64,000 bases of DNA, taken from Salinispora oceanensis. GTDB lineage: Bacteria > Actinomycetota > Actinomycetes > Mycobacteriales > Micromonosporaceae. Both the position numbers and the translations under genes were made by a program. Each line of letters begins with the position of its first letter. The stretch's first letter is position 1. Of this stretch, positions 37,511 through 45,782 are shown piece by piece. The stretch is from the NCBI RefSeq assembly GCF_000383575.1, contig NZ_KB911579.1:3194523-3258522 (forward strand), written 5' to 3'. Below the pieces are notes generated by a model that did not search any database, had not been told where the DNA came from, and was given only the letters and a program-made list of their open reading frames with translations.

Positions 37511-38970
37511 CGGGCGACCGCCTCCTGCGGTGGTGTATTGCCGCTCGTCGGCTTCTTCGGTTCTCGGGTGCCCATGGACAGCGCGTAGAGGACTCCCAGG
37601 ACGGCGATGGCGGCCGCGCCGGCAAACCCGATGCGTAGACCATCGGCGAGCGCGGTGGCCCCGTCGCCGCTGCCGCGGCTGTCGGTCCATGCTGCCGAGG
37701 CCATGAGCAAGGCGGTGAGGCCAAGGGCGGCGCCGAGGCGTTGGGCGGTGTTGACCAGGCCAGAGGCGGCTCCTTGCTGATTTTCTGGCGCACTGCGTAC
37801 GGCGGGGGCGGTGGAACCGACGAACACGGCAGGCAGGCCGACTGCGAAGATCAGGCTGGCCGGCAACACGGCGGTCAGGTAGCCGGCGCCGGGGTGCAGC
37901 AGGGTCGCATATCCGGCCAGGCCGAGCGCGAGCAGGAACATCCCGGCCGCGAGAACCACGCGTGACCCGAAGCGGCCCATCGCCCAGGGCAGCGCGGTAC
38001 GCGCGGTGACCATGTTGACGGCGGCGATGGGCAGTACGGCGAATCCGGCGGCGAGGGCGGAATATCCCATGGCCTGCTGGAGCATGAGTGACAGCAGCAC
38101 GAACGCGGGCACGTGGGAGGCGCCCACGAGAGCGTTGGCCGCGACGCCGGCCCGTACCTGGCGTATCCGCAGCAGTTGCGGCGGCAGGATCGGGGCCGGA
38201 TGGCGCCGCTGGTTGATCGCGAACACCGTACCGAGCCCGAGGGCGGCGACGGCTGCCGTGTAGGTGAGCGGCGTCCACCCGGCGGTGGGCAGCTCGGTGG
38301 CGAGCAGGACCACGGCGATCAGGGCCCCGGTGGCGGTGAGTCCACCTACCAGGTCCAGCCGCGTCCGAGCGCCGCTGGCGCGCCCGGCCCAGGGCGGGTC
38401 GGCGGGGAGCAGGCGCGGGCTCAGGAGAAGGGCGACCACACCGATCGGGACGTTGATCAGAAAGATCCAGGGCCAACCAAGTGTCTGGGTCAGGACGCCG
38501 CCCAACGCCACACCCGAGCCCGCGCCGGCGGCGGCCATGGCGCTCCAGACCGCGAACGCCCGACGGTAGGCGGCGGGTTCGGTGAAGATCGCGGCGATCA
38601 ATGCGAGCTCGGCGGGGACCACGATCGCCGCACCAACGCCCTGTATCGCTCGACCCAGCAGCAGCGTGCCCGCGTCGGGCGCGAGGCCCGCCAGTAGCGA
38701 CGCGCCGGTGAACAGCGCGATTCCGGCCTGGAACATGCGACGTCGGCCGAACACGTCCGCGGCCCTACCGGCGACCAGTTGCAAGCCGCCGAAGGTGAGT
38801 TGGTAGGCGTTGACCACCCAGGTCACCCCGGACTCGGTCAACGTCAGCGCTGCACCCATTGCCGGCAGTGCGACGTTGACGATCGACACCTCGAGAAACA
38901 CCACGAGTTCCACGGAGGTGAGCAGCAGCAGCGCGGCGAGCCCACCCCGGCCCCAAGTTTTTGTAGTCAC
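37507..38970 (-). CDS. MFS drug exporter, EmrB/QacA (DHA2) family
   Basis: 487 residues with about 14 helices. LTFGGLQLVAGRAADVFGRRRMF is motif A, GRAIQGVGAAIVVPAELALI motif B/C region and GSGVALGGVLTQTLGWPWIF the antiporter motif. It exports lipophilic compounds by proton antiport. GTG 38970 is preferred: it gives VTTKTWGRGGLAALL, and longer frames run through the tetR operator region. The start codon lies inside operator 1 of the divergent TetR. Translationally coupled to the oxidoreductase behind it. Confidence 0.9.
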   Translation of the reverse strand: MTTKTWGRGGLAALLLLTSVELVVFLEVSIVNVALPAMGAALTLTESGVTWVVNAYQLTFGGLQLVAGRAADVFGRRRMFQAGIALFTGASLLAGLAPDAGTLLLGRAIQGVGAAIVVPAELALIAAIFTEPAAYRRAFAVWSAMAAAGAGSGVALGGVLTQTLGWPWIFLINVPIGVVALLLSPRLLPADPPWAGRASGARTRLDLVGGLTATGALIAVVLLATELPTAGWTPLTYTAAVAALGLGTVFAINQRRHPAPILPPQLLRIRQVRAGVAANALVGASHVPAFVLLSLMLQQAMGYSALAAGFAVLPIAAVNMVTARTALPWAMGRFGSRVVLAAGMFLLALGLAGYATLLHPGAGYLTAVLPASLIFAVGLPAVFVGSTAPAVRSAPENQQGAASGLVNTAQRLGAALGLTALLMASAAWTDSRGSGDGATALADGLRIGFAGAAAIAVLGVLYALSMGTREPKKPTSGNTPPQEAVAR

Positions 38971-39003
38971 GCTACAAGAATGTTTTTGTAGTGGAGCTAT
39001 AGT
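38961..39003. promoter_or_regulatory. Twin TetR operators between MFS and tetR
   Basis: Operator 1: TTGTAG-TCACG-CTACAA (38961-38977), a perfect 6-5-6 palindrome covering the exporter's start. Operator 2: TTGTAG-TGGAG-CTATAG (38986-39002), one mismatch, whose right arm overlaps the tetR -10 box TATAGT (38998-39003). Centres are 25 bp apart. Both divergent genes would be blocked. Confidence 0.75.
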
Positions 39004-39010
39004 CAATGGG

Positions 39011-39682
39011 GTGAGCGAAACACCACACCGCAACCGCCAGCAACCAACCGTGAAGACACCACCCGAGGACGGCAGGACCGCGCGATCCCGGTCCACCCGG
39101 ACGCGCATCACCACGGCGGCCACCGAGCTGTTCACCACTTCCGGCTACAGCGGCACCAGCATCGCGGCCATCGCCGCCAGGGCCGGCGTGAGCGAGCAGA
39201 GCGTCTACTACAGCTTCGGCACCAAGCGGGCCATCCTCACCGCGGCCCTCGACCTGGCCATCGCCGGTGACGACGAACCTGTTCCCACACTTGAGCGCGC
39301 CTGGGTGCGGGACGCACTCGCCGATCCGGACCCACGCGGGCAGATCCGCCGGCAGGTCGCCGGCGCCGCAGACGTCTACCGGCGCGCCGCGCCACTGTTG
39401 GACGTCGTGCGCAGCGCTGCCACCATCGACGCCGAACTAGCCGAGGTATGGGCGACCAATCTTCAGCAGCGGCTCACCGTGCAACGCGTCTTCGCCGAAG
39501 CGTTGGCCCGCAAGACGCCGCTGCCCGCCGACATGACCGTCGACGCGGCTGCCGACACCGCTCTGGCCATTCTCAGCCCCGAGACATATCACCTGCTCGT
39601 GCACCACCAGGGCTGGGTACACACGCGATGGCGGGACTGGGCCACAAATGCTCTGCAACGCCTACTCACGACGTTGCCGTAG
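39011..39682 (+). CDS. TetR-family repressor
   Basis: 223 residues from GTG 39011; TATAGT lies 7 nt before it, so the transcript is leaderless. HTH: RITTAATELFTTSGYSGTSIAAIAARAGVSEQSVYYSFGTKRAIL (here spanning residues about 33-77), typical of TetR_N. The C-terminal ligand domain includes RRAAPLLDVVRSAATIDAELAEVW. It represses itself and the divergent oxidoreductase/MFS pair through two TTGTAG-N5-CTAYAR sites. Ligand unknown. Confidence 0.92.
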   Translation: MSETPHRNRQQPTVKTPPEDGRTARSRSTRTRITTAATELFTTSGYSGTSIAAIAARAGVSEQSVYYSFGTKRAILTAALDLAIAGDDEPVPTLERAWVRDALADPDPRGQIRRQVAGAADVYRRAAPLLDVVRSAATIDAELAEVWATNLQQRLTVQRVFAEALARKTPLPADMTVDAAADTALAILSPETYHLLVHHQGWVHTRWRDWATNALQRLLTTLP

Positions 39683-39872
39683 CGCAGAAGCGATCCCGGC
39701 TGGATCACGCCGGGCACCCGTCCGTGGAGCGGGTTCGACGAAACAGCAGTTGCGGTGACGTACTTGTCCTGCACCAGGCGGGGCGCGACCGGCTCCGCCG
39801 GCAGGTTGTAGAGGAGCGGTCGCGAGGGCGCCGGTTGATCTGGAGAACGGGCTGTTCGGCATGTGCGCATCC
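39683..39872. other. Non-coding or decayed sequence after tetR
   Basis: No supportable gene. A minus-strand frame (39589-39870) reads LYNLPAEPVAPRLVQDKYVTATAV, which looks protein-like, but it runs through the tetR 3' end and I do not recognise it. Confidence 0.3.
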
Positions 39873-39960
39873 GGGCAAGGCCCTGACCCGGTGGTTCACA
39901 CCGGTTCAGGGCCTCCTGCGCGTACGGCGATGGTGGCCGGTCGCTCGAGAGCCGTTGGAC
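39873..39960 (+). repeat. Copy B of the tRNA-Lys downstream repeat
   Basis: Diverged copy of 35382-35478. The hairpin is even stronger: AGGCCCTGACCCGGTG (39878-39893) with CACCGGTTCAGGGCCT (39899-39914), one mismatch, 5-nt loop. GCGCATCC just before it may be a worn remainder of a tRNA 3' end (GCGCACCA), but this is uncertain. After it a 41-codon frame (39972-40097) is open but unsupported. Confidence 0.6.
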
Positions 39961-40112
39961 GGTTGGACACCATGATCGCCCTGGCCGTCAACGAGGTGCG
40001 GGCGCCCGTAGACCGACAGAAGCTGCGGAGTCAGCTTGCCGAGCCGTGGTTCCAGGAACTGCGCCGCCATGGCGGCGAGGCCGCGGGCTTGATGTGAACG
40101 GTGGATCCGTCG

Positions 40113-40895
40113 TCACGGCAGCACCGCGCCTCGGTAGATGCGGTCGAAGAGGTTGAACAGGGGTGGGTCATAGGCCTGCAACTTCGTCCGCGTGTTGATG
40201 TCGTTGTGCACGCCGTCGCCGCCGGGTGGTCCGGGGAAGTTCACTCCGAAGTAGCTCTGGATACCCTCGGCGAAGTACTCCTTGATATCCGTTCCCGCGT
40301 ACGTGTTGGTCCACAGACCGCTGGCGCGGGCGTTGCTCCAGGCACTGGACAACTCGGGGGACATCGCGGGGTCGATGTTCTGCAGGGCCATCAGATGCAG
40401 GGTGTGTCCGAACTCGTGCACGAAAAGATTCGCCCGCCCCTGGTTGTCCAGCACGTTGCTCTCGGTGCAGGTCGACAGCGGGAAGGAGGGGGTGGCGCCG
40501 AATCCGGCCCAGTACCGGTCGTCCAGGCTCGTGCCGAACTGCTGGTACACGTCGGGGATCGCGCTCATGCGCTCACCTCGGGCGACGACCACGAGGCGGA
40601 CGTTCTGCCGGTTCAACTCGTGTACGGGCCAGTACGGGTAGGTCCACAGCAAGGTCCCGAGCTGGTTCCGCATCCGCACCAGGGTCTCGTCCTGCAGGTG
40701 GTGCGGACCGAAGACCGGTAGCCCCCAGGCATCGACGTACTTGCCGTACCACCGGGTGTCCAGACCGTACTTGGTTACCAGTGACGGCGGAATCGGCCCG
40801 ACCGATTCGGCCAGCGCCGGTGACGCCCCGACAATCGTGGACAGCAGTCCTGTCGCGCCAGCGGCCAGCAAGGACCGGCGTGTGATGGCACCCAA
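40113..40895 (-). CDS. Tat-exported HExxH metallopeptidase-like protein
   Basis: 260 residues if TTG 40895 is the start: GAGGGGAG lies 8 nt upstream and the protein then opens with a compact Tat signal, MGAITRRSLLAAGATGLLST ending ASPALA. A GTG at 40931 in frame is the alternative. Mature part: ANLFVHEFGHTLHLMALQN is a zinc-binding HExxH, and DIKEYFAEGIQSYFG 50 residues later offers the third ligand Glu (EYFAEGxQSYF, gluzincin type). The mature protein is about 230 residues, so it is secreted, metal-loaded before export if truly Tat. Substrate unknown. Confidence 0.75.
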   Translation of the reverse strand: MGAITRRSLLAAGATGLLSTIVGASPALAESVGPIPPSLVTKYGLDTRWYGKYVDAWGLPVFGPHHLQDETLVRMRNQLGTLLWTYPYWPVHELNRQNVRLVVVARGERMSAIPDVYQQFGTSLDDRYWAGFGATPSFPLSTCTESNVLDNQGRANLFVHEFGHTLHLMALQNIDPAMSPELSSAWSNARASGLWTNTYAGTDIKEYFAEGIQSYFGVNFPGPPGGDGVHNDINTRTKLQAYDPPLFNLFDRIYRGAVLP

Positions 40896-40931
40896 AACAT
40901 CGACTCCCCTCATTTGGGTTGCCATCGTCAC

Positions 40932-41313
40932 GCGATGCCTGACGTCGTGTCAAATCCCCTGGAAGCATGGAGGATCCATGCTGAGGTTTGAGCCTCCAGA
41001 GATCGTTCCTTTGATCGTTTGTAGCCGAGTGGTGAGCGACCGTCGCGACCCGGCTATGTCTGCACGAACCGCGTCGGCTCCGGCCGGGCAGCGGTTGCGC
41101 CACTGCGGCCGGAGCGGCGAGACGTCAACGTCGCCAGTGCTCGGGAGCTGCTCGGGTGCCGTAGACGACGTGGCCACGAGGGCCTGATTCGCCACATTCC
41201 TTTGACTCTGTGATCGGCGATCGCCGGCAGCTTCCACACCCTGGTCGTGCAGCCGACGAGTTGCGGCAACCTTGACTGCACGGGAGGCACGGGGCAGCGC
41301 GCCCATCCCGCGC
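40932..41313. other. Region without recognisable gene
   Basis: About 380 bp. TTGACA on the minus strand (near 40943-40948) may be the -35 box of the Tat-exported protein gene. Several frames are open but none has a ribosome site plus a convincing protein. Confidence 0.35.
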
Positions 41314-41515
41314 TCACGCGGGCTGAGGACGTCTGCGCACCACCACGATCGGCGAGGTGAAGTAGCCGGCGACGAACTGGCTCGGGTCGGCGTAGCCAGG
41401 GGGCAGCACGATCCCGCCCCAGTGGTAGAAGACGGAGAGGGGGAGCAGCGTCGCTTCTGGCCGCCGTGCAGGCTGGCGGTGGAGGTGAAGGCGGTGTCAA
41501 GACGTCGGTCCGGAC
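41314..41515 (-). pseudogene. Relic of WrbA-like flavodoxin (C-terminal part)
   Basis: Minus strand reads DTAFTSTASLHGGQ, then one base is missing near 41459, then EATLLPLSVFYHWGGIVLPP, GYADPSQFVAGY and the stop at 41316-41314. AFTSxASxHGGQExTL and YHWGxIxxxxGYxDP are the conserved C-terminal blocks of NAD(P)H:quinone oxidoreductase WrbA. The N-terminal half with the FMN site is gone. It lies directly behind the fabG-like gene on the same strand. Confidence 0.65.
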
Positions 41516-41533
41516 ACGGCGAGGTGCCAGCCG

Positions 41534-42238
41534 CTAATGTCCCATGCTGAGGCCACCGTCTACCGGAATGATCGCGCCGGAGACATAACTAGCGGTGTCG
41601 CCAGCGAGCCAGGTGACCACGCCAGCGACATCATCCGGCTGGGCGAATCGGCCAGCGGGGATCGCTCGGTGGAACTCGGCACGCCGCTCGTCGGGCACGG
41701 CGGCGAACTGCTCGGTCTCGACCGGTCCCGGCGCCACCACGTTCGCGGTGATGTTACGACTGGCGAGTTCGCGGGTGAGCGAGCGGGCTACGCCGACCAG
41801 CCCGGCCTTGCTGGCGGCGTAGTTGACCTGGCTGTGGCTGCCCGTGAGGCCAACCACGGAAGACAGGAAGATCAGCCGGCCCCACCCTTCCCGCAGCATG
41901 CTGTGCGACGCGCGGCTGGCACAACGAAAGGCACCGGTGAGGTTGGTGTCCAGCACCCGACCGAATTGTGCCTCGGTCAGCTGCGGAAACGGCCCATCAT
42001 CAATGATGCCGGCGTTCGCCACCAACACCTCGACTGGTCCCAACTCGGCTTCGACCTCGTCGAAGGCCGCGTTGACGCTGCCCGCATCACGGACGTCACA
42101 TTTGACGCCGAAGAAGCCTTCTGGAGACTCCTGGCCACGGTGTGCCACGGCCACCCGGTCGCCCTGTTTGCTGAATGCCTGCGCGGTGGCCAGGCCGATT
42201 CCCCGGTTGCCGCCAGTCACCACCACGGTTCGGGACAT
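41534..42238 (-). CDS. fabG: 3-oxoacyl-ACP reductase-like SDR
   Basis: 234 residues from ATG 42238 (AAGGAGG upstream); the longer frame is shadow. Short-chain dehydrogenase with VVVTGGNRGIGLATA (TGxxxGIG), VANAGI, catalytic Ser in LIFLSSVVGLTGSHSQ and Y-x-x-x-K in NYAASKAGLVG. DGGLSMGH closes it as in FabG/MabA. It reduces 3-oxoacyl-ACP with NADPH. No acyl carrier or enoyl reductase is beside it, so it may serve secondary metabolism instead of housekeeping lipid synthesis. Confidence 0.88.
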   Translation of the reverse strand: MSRTVVVTGGNRGIGLATAQAFSKQGDRVAVAHRGQESPEGFFGVKCDVRDAGSVNAAFDEVEAELGPVEVLVANAGIIDDGPFPQLTEAQFGRVLDTNLTGAFRCASRASHSMLREGWGRLIFLSSVVGLTGSHSQVNYAASKAGLVGVARSLTRELASRNITANVVAPGPVETEQFAAVPDERRAEFHRAIPAGRFAQPDDVAGVVTWLAGDTASYVSGAIIPVDGGLSMGH

Positions 42239-42487
42239 TGGAGCCTCCTTCCGGCCGACCTGGGTTACCCGGCCGGTCTCGGTTGACGCGCGGAAGGCGG
42301 AGGGGTTTGGCCCACTCCCTACCCGACCTTCGTCCCGCTGCACCACCGACCGCACCTGTCCCAGCACGGCGCGGCTACCGCTGCGCTCCCGAAGGCGCTG
42401 GCGAGGGAACGGTGTCCGGAGCGCGACGTTCCGCAGCACGGCCGGTATCGATTGGTGCCAGGTTGCATGCATGAGGACGGAGGGGCG

Positions 42488-43066
42488 TCAAGCGGGGACG
42501 ATCTCGCCTTGGGTCAGCTCGAGGTTCGGGAACTCGTATCGTTCCCGCATGGCAGCGGCCAGGTCCGCGGTCGCTTGGTCGATCATGACCATGACGCCGG
42601 ACCCGTCGGCGCGGGGTGCCACTGCCGCGACGGCCACTCCTTCGGCTTGCCAGTACTGGATGTCCTTCTTGATACTGTCCGACACCTCGTTGAGCACGGT
42701 GCGTGGATGTTGCGCGTCGGCGAAGGCCAACTGGACGTCCGGGTGCCGGAGGCGCAGACCGGTGTCGAGTTCGTCCACACCTGGCACTGGCACACGGTGG
42801 ATCACCAGTGCCACTCCATTGGTACTCACGCCGGAGTACGAGTTGGTGGGGTAGGTGCGTTCGGCGTCGCGGATCAGCAGCTCTCGCGGTGGGTCACCGA
42901 CAGCCGTGGAGGGCGTAGTCAGGAGTTCTCGGGTTTGGGCTGGTGGCGGCCCCGTCGGTTGTCCGAGATCATTGGTTTCGGATCTGGCGCACCCTGCTGT
43001 CGCCACCAGGAAGCTGGCTGCCGCGACCAAGCCGATTCGCTGCGTGCGCCTGGCAAGATTCAGCAC
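42488..43066 (-). CDS. Hypothetical lipoprotein
   Basis: 192 residues from GTG 43066. Basic start, hydrophobic stretch and lipobox VATAGC give a lipoprotein signal; the mature protein begins CARSETND. It then has a flexible Thr/Pro-rich stretch and a mixed alpha/beta domain (SYSGVSTNGVALVIHRVPVP; VAAVAPRADGSGVMVMIDQA) that I do not recognise. The ribosome site is weak. Nothing nearby reveals its job. Confidence 0.65.
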   Translation of the reverse strand: MLNLARRTQRIGLVAAASFLVATAGCARSETNDLGQPTGPPPAQTRELLTTPSTAVGDPPRELLIRDAERTYPTNSYSGVSTNGVALVIHRVPVPGVDELDTGLRLRHPDVQLAFADAQHPRTVLNEVSDSIKKDIQYWQAEGVAVAAVAPRADGSGVMVMIDQATADLAAAMRERYEFPNLELTQGEIVPA

Positions 43067-43284
43067 AGCCGCGGACCTGACACCTTAGTTTTGCTCCAGC
43101 CCTCGGTTGTCCTGGGTTGCGCGATACGCCGACCCGGCGAGCGACCACCGGGTAGGTGACCGGAGTGCGCTCGCGGCGCGTGGTGCGCAGTCGCCTCGAT
43201 TCGCTCGAGCTTGTCGCGGGCGTTCTGCTGGCGGGCGTGGTTGGTGTCCCTGGTGCGCAGCGTTCCGCGGTCGGGAGCGGTCAC
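43060..43284 (-). CDS. Small basic hypothetical protein
   Basis: 74 residues, GTG 43284 with GGAG 7 nt upstream. Composition is Arg/His/Gly-rich (RDTNHARQQNARDKLERIEA), with no membrane segment and no recognised domain. Its last codons overlap the start of the lipoprotein gene. It may be real because of the ribosome site, but base composition alone could produce such a frame. Confidence 0.3.
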   Translation of the reverse strand: MTAPDRGTLRTRDTNHARQQNARDKLERIEATAHHAPRAHSGHLPGGRSPGRRIAQPRTTEGWSKTKVSGPRLC

Positions 43285-43514
43285 GAGGGGTCTCCGTGGT
43301 TACACGTTCGCCGGCGACCCACGCTACACCGATGTCGATACATGCCGCACCCATCATGTTTGACGAGGCAGACCCATTCCTGGACGCCAGCTATCGACGC
43401 AGGGCCGGGGTGCGCAGGGTTGCTCTGCTTGACCCCCAGCGGTCCCGACCATGATGCCGACCGGCGCCAGGTTGAAGACCGAGCCAGGTGCCAGCCACCG
43501 GGCCAAGACCTGCT
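43285..43514. other. Intergenic, nothing recognised
   Basis: 230 bp between the small frame and the membrane-protein gene. No hairpin, repeat or coding signal stood out. Confidence 0.3.
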
Positions 43515-43904
43515 TCAGGCGGGCTTGTTCGACTGGTGCTCGCCGAAGCTGACTAGCCCTACCGTGCTGACCAGCAGGCTGACGGCGATCGTGAGGCCGA
43601 GCGTCAGGTTGAGCAGCGGCCTGGCGTTGATCGCGCCCAGCACGGCCGCGTTCGCCGCGCCGGCCAGGAACAGGGCGGCCGGCCCCCACCAGGTCGGCCG
43701 TGCCGCCGACCGCGACAGGGCCAGCACCCCGGGAATGAGCGCGCCGAAAGCCGCCAGCACCCCGATCAGCCAGTTGCGCAGCGCCTCCGGGTCGAGCCCT
43801 TCGGAGCGTGGTTCGGCGCCGGACAGCAGCGCGGCGCAGGAACCGATAGTGAGCAGGGCGACCAGGCCTGCGGCCGACCGGAAGATTCCCGTGTGTAAGC
43901 GCAC
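43515..43904 (-). CDS. Small membrane protein
   Basis: 129 residues, four hydrophobic segments: AAGLVALLTIGSCAALLSG, WLIGVLAAFGALIPGVLAL, WWGPAALFLAGAANAAVLGAI and LTLGLTIAVSLLVSTVGLV. A short soluble tail ends SFGEHQSNKPA. Not recognised as a named family. Alone on its strand with poor ribosome site; composition and helix pattern favour a real gene. Confidence 0.55.
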   Translation of the reverse strand: MRLHTGIFRSAAGLVALLTIGSCAALLSGAEPRSEGLDPEALRNWLIGVLAAFGALIPGVLALSRSAARPTWWGPAALFLAGAANAAVLGAINARPLLNLTLGLTIAVSLLVSTVGLVSFGEHQSNKPA

Positions 43905-44315
43905 TCCAGTACCACTTCCGATCTACCCGCCGGGGTCAGAACTAGTGTGCAAGTGGGGTGGACCTGCCGTAAGGCAGCGCGTGAATTGTAGTCGAAAAGG
44001 GTCACCTTTGTCGCCCGTCAATGCCCCCGCCAGTACGGTGCCGATCGACATGGCGATCGCCGGCAATGCCAACACGTCGACCGAGGGCGTACATCTCGTT
44101 AACCTCCCGTCCGCGCAGCATGCCGTGCCCGTGGCCCGAGGCCGAACAGAAGATCCTGCTCGACCTGCGGAGCTCAGCGAATCCACCGGTCGTCATCCCG
44201 CACCAGACGTCAGATCCGGACGTGGGTTGGAGTGGCGCGGGAATGGCCCTGGACCGCCATCGCACCGGGCCGGGCCCCGCGTAGGGCGGGACGCCCGCCC
44301 GGGGTAAAGAGTGGA
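43905..44315. other. Region without supportable gene
   Basis: About 410 bp. On the minus strand GGGAGG precedes ATG 44090, which opens only 26 codons; a neighbouring frame would encode a hydrophobic stretch (DVLALPAIAMSIGTVLAGAL). Possibly a shifted remnant of a membrane protein. Confidence 0.3.
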
Positions 44316-45782
44316 TCAGGATGGCCGATCACGTCCGTGGCGGCGGCTGCCGAGGAGCTCGACCAGGCTGGTGAGCAGGGCGGCGGCGACAATGCCGATC
44401 GCCACGGCGAGTGCGTACCGGAGCGCGGTTGGCCAGCGTCCGTCGTTGGCCCCGAGCGTCGCGAACAGGGTCGCGGTTATCACCGCCAGCCCGATTGCGG
44501 ATCCGACCTGCCGCATGGTCCGGTACATGCCAGCGGCGCTGCCGGCGTCAGCCCGGGGCACCTCCTGGAGAGCCAGCGTGTTGTTCGGTGTGATCACGAG
44601 GCCGCCACCGATCCCGACGAGTAGTAGCGTGAACCCGTTCACGATCGAGAAGCTCGCCCCGTGTAGGCCGGCGAAGGCTATCGTCACGGCGAGACTCGCC
44701 ACGACGATGATTAGTCCGATAGCCAACAACGGCCGGCCGTAGCGGTCAGCCTTCCGTCCTCCGAGCACAGCCCCGAGGACTGAACCTATCGCGAATGGTG
44801 CGATCGTGAGACCGGTGTTTAGTGGACTGCGGTCGAGGCCGTACTGCAGGTAGAAGCTGAAGATTGCCGGTAGTGGGGCAAACCCGGCGCCGAGCAGGAA
44901 TCCGATCAGTAGTCCCCAGCGGTACGTCCGATGGGAAAACAGACGGAAGTCGAAGACCGGTGGGTGGCGTCGTGCCGTGGCGTTTTCCCAGGACCGGAAG
45001 GCGACGAGGACACCAATTCCGACCGGTACCAATAGCCACGGCAGTAGCCCCGTCCACTGTCCCTGTTGCAGTGCGGGCAGGATCACCAACATGGTCCCGA
45101 TGGCCAGTAGTAGCGTACCGACCAGATCGTGTTGGTGATCGGTCTGGTGACGGGTCGGTCTTTTCGGGAAGTAGCGCCAGATGAGCACCGCCGCCGCGAA
45201 GCCGATTGGGGCGTTAACGAGAAAGACCAGCCGCCAGCCGTCGTCCGTCCCGCCCACAGCGATGACTATGCCGCCGATTAGTGGGCCGAGGGCGGCGCCC
45301 GCGTGGGAGGTGGCACCGACTGCTCCAAAAGGGCGGCCTCGTTCCCCGGGGCGAAACAGCTCCTCCACCAAAGCGTTGATCTGGGGTGTGAGGATACCGG
45401 CGGCTGCGCCCTGCAGGAGCCGGGCGGCCACCAGCATGGTGCCGGAGTTGGCGAGTCCGGCCATCGTGTTGGCGCCGACGAACAAGGCGAGGCCGAGGAG
45501 CAGGGTAAACCGTCGTCCTTTGGCGTCACCGAGCCGACCTGCGGGAATGAGGACGAGCGCGAACATTAGCGAGTAGCCGGAGAAGACCCATTGGAGAATG
45601 TTGTTGTCGGTGCCCAGCGCGCGGTCGATTGAGGGCAGCATCACGGTGATGGCACCGAGGTCGATCCAGCTGATCAGCGAGACGGTCAGCGCGATGTTGA
45701 GGAACCGCCACGGCCGAGCATACGCGGCCGCTACCGGAACGTTTGACCGCGACATCCTCACCGCCTGATCCTGAGACAGCAC
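44316..45782 (-). CDS. MFS exporter, DHA2 (14-helix) family
   Basis: 488 residues, about 14 helices. GRLGDAKGRRFTLLLGLALF is motif A, AARLLQGAAAGILTPQINALVEELF follows, and GAALGPLIGGIVIAVGGTDDGWRLVFLVNAPIG is motif C with the usual WRxxFxxNxPIG. Late segment VITPNNTLALQEVPRADAGSAAGMYRTMRQVGSAIG is typical of drug exporters. GTG 45782, GTG 45761 and ATG 45755 are possible starts; none has an ideal ribosome site. No regulator gene adjoins it. Confidence 0.9.
   Translation of the reverse strand: MLSQDQAVRMSRSNVPVAAAYARPWRFLNIALTVSLISWIDLGAITVMLPSIDRALGTDNNILQWVFSGYSLMFALVLIPAGRLGDAKGRRFTLLLGLALFVGANTMAGLANSGTMLVAARLLQGAAAGILTPQINALVEELFRPGERGRPFGAVGATSHAGAALGPLIGGIVIAVGGTDDGWRLVFLVNAPIGFAAAVLIWRYFPKRPTRHQTDHQHDLVGTLLLAIGTMLVILPALQQGQWTGLLPWLLVPVGIGVLVAFRSWENATARRHPPVFDFRLFSHRTYRWGLLIGFLLGAGFAPLPAIFSFYLQYGLDRSPLNTGLTIAPFAIGSVLGAVLGGRKADRYGRPLLAIGLIIVVASLAVTIAFAGLHGASFSIVNGFTLLLVGIGGGLVITPNNTLALQEVPRADAGSAAGMYRTMRQVGSAIGLAVITATLFATLGANDGRWPTALRYALAVAIGIVAAALLTSLVELLGSRRHGRDRPS

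Noticed and set aside
36539..38476. 645-codon reading joining the oxidoreductase upstream into the MFS region
   Set aside because: The part beyond ATG 37510 is out of frame with the MFS gene and Arg/Pro-rich; ATG 37510 with ATGA overlap is natural.
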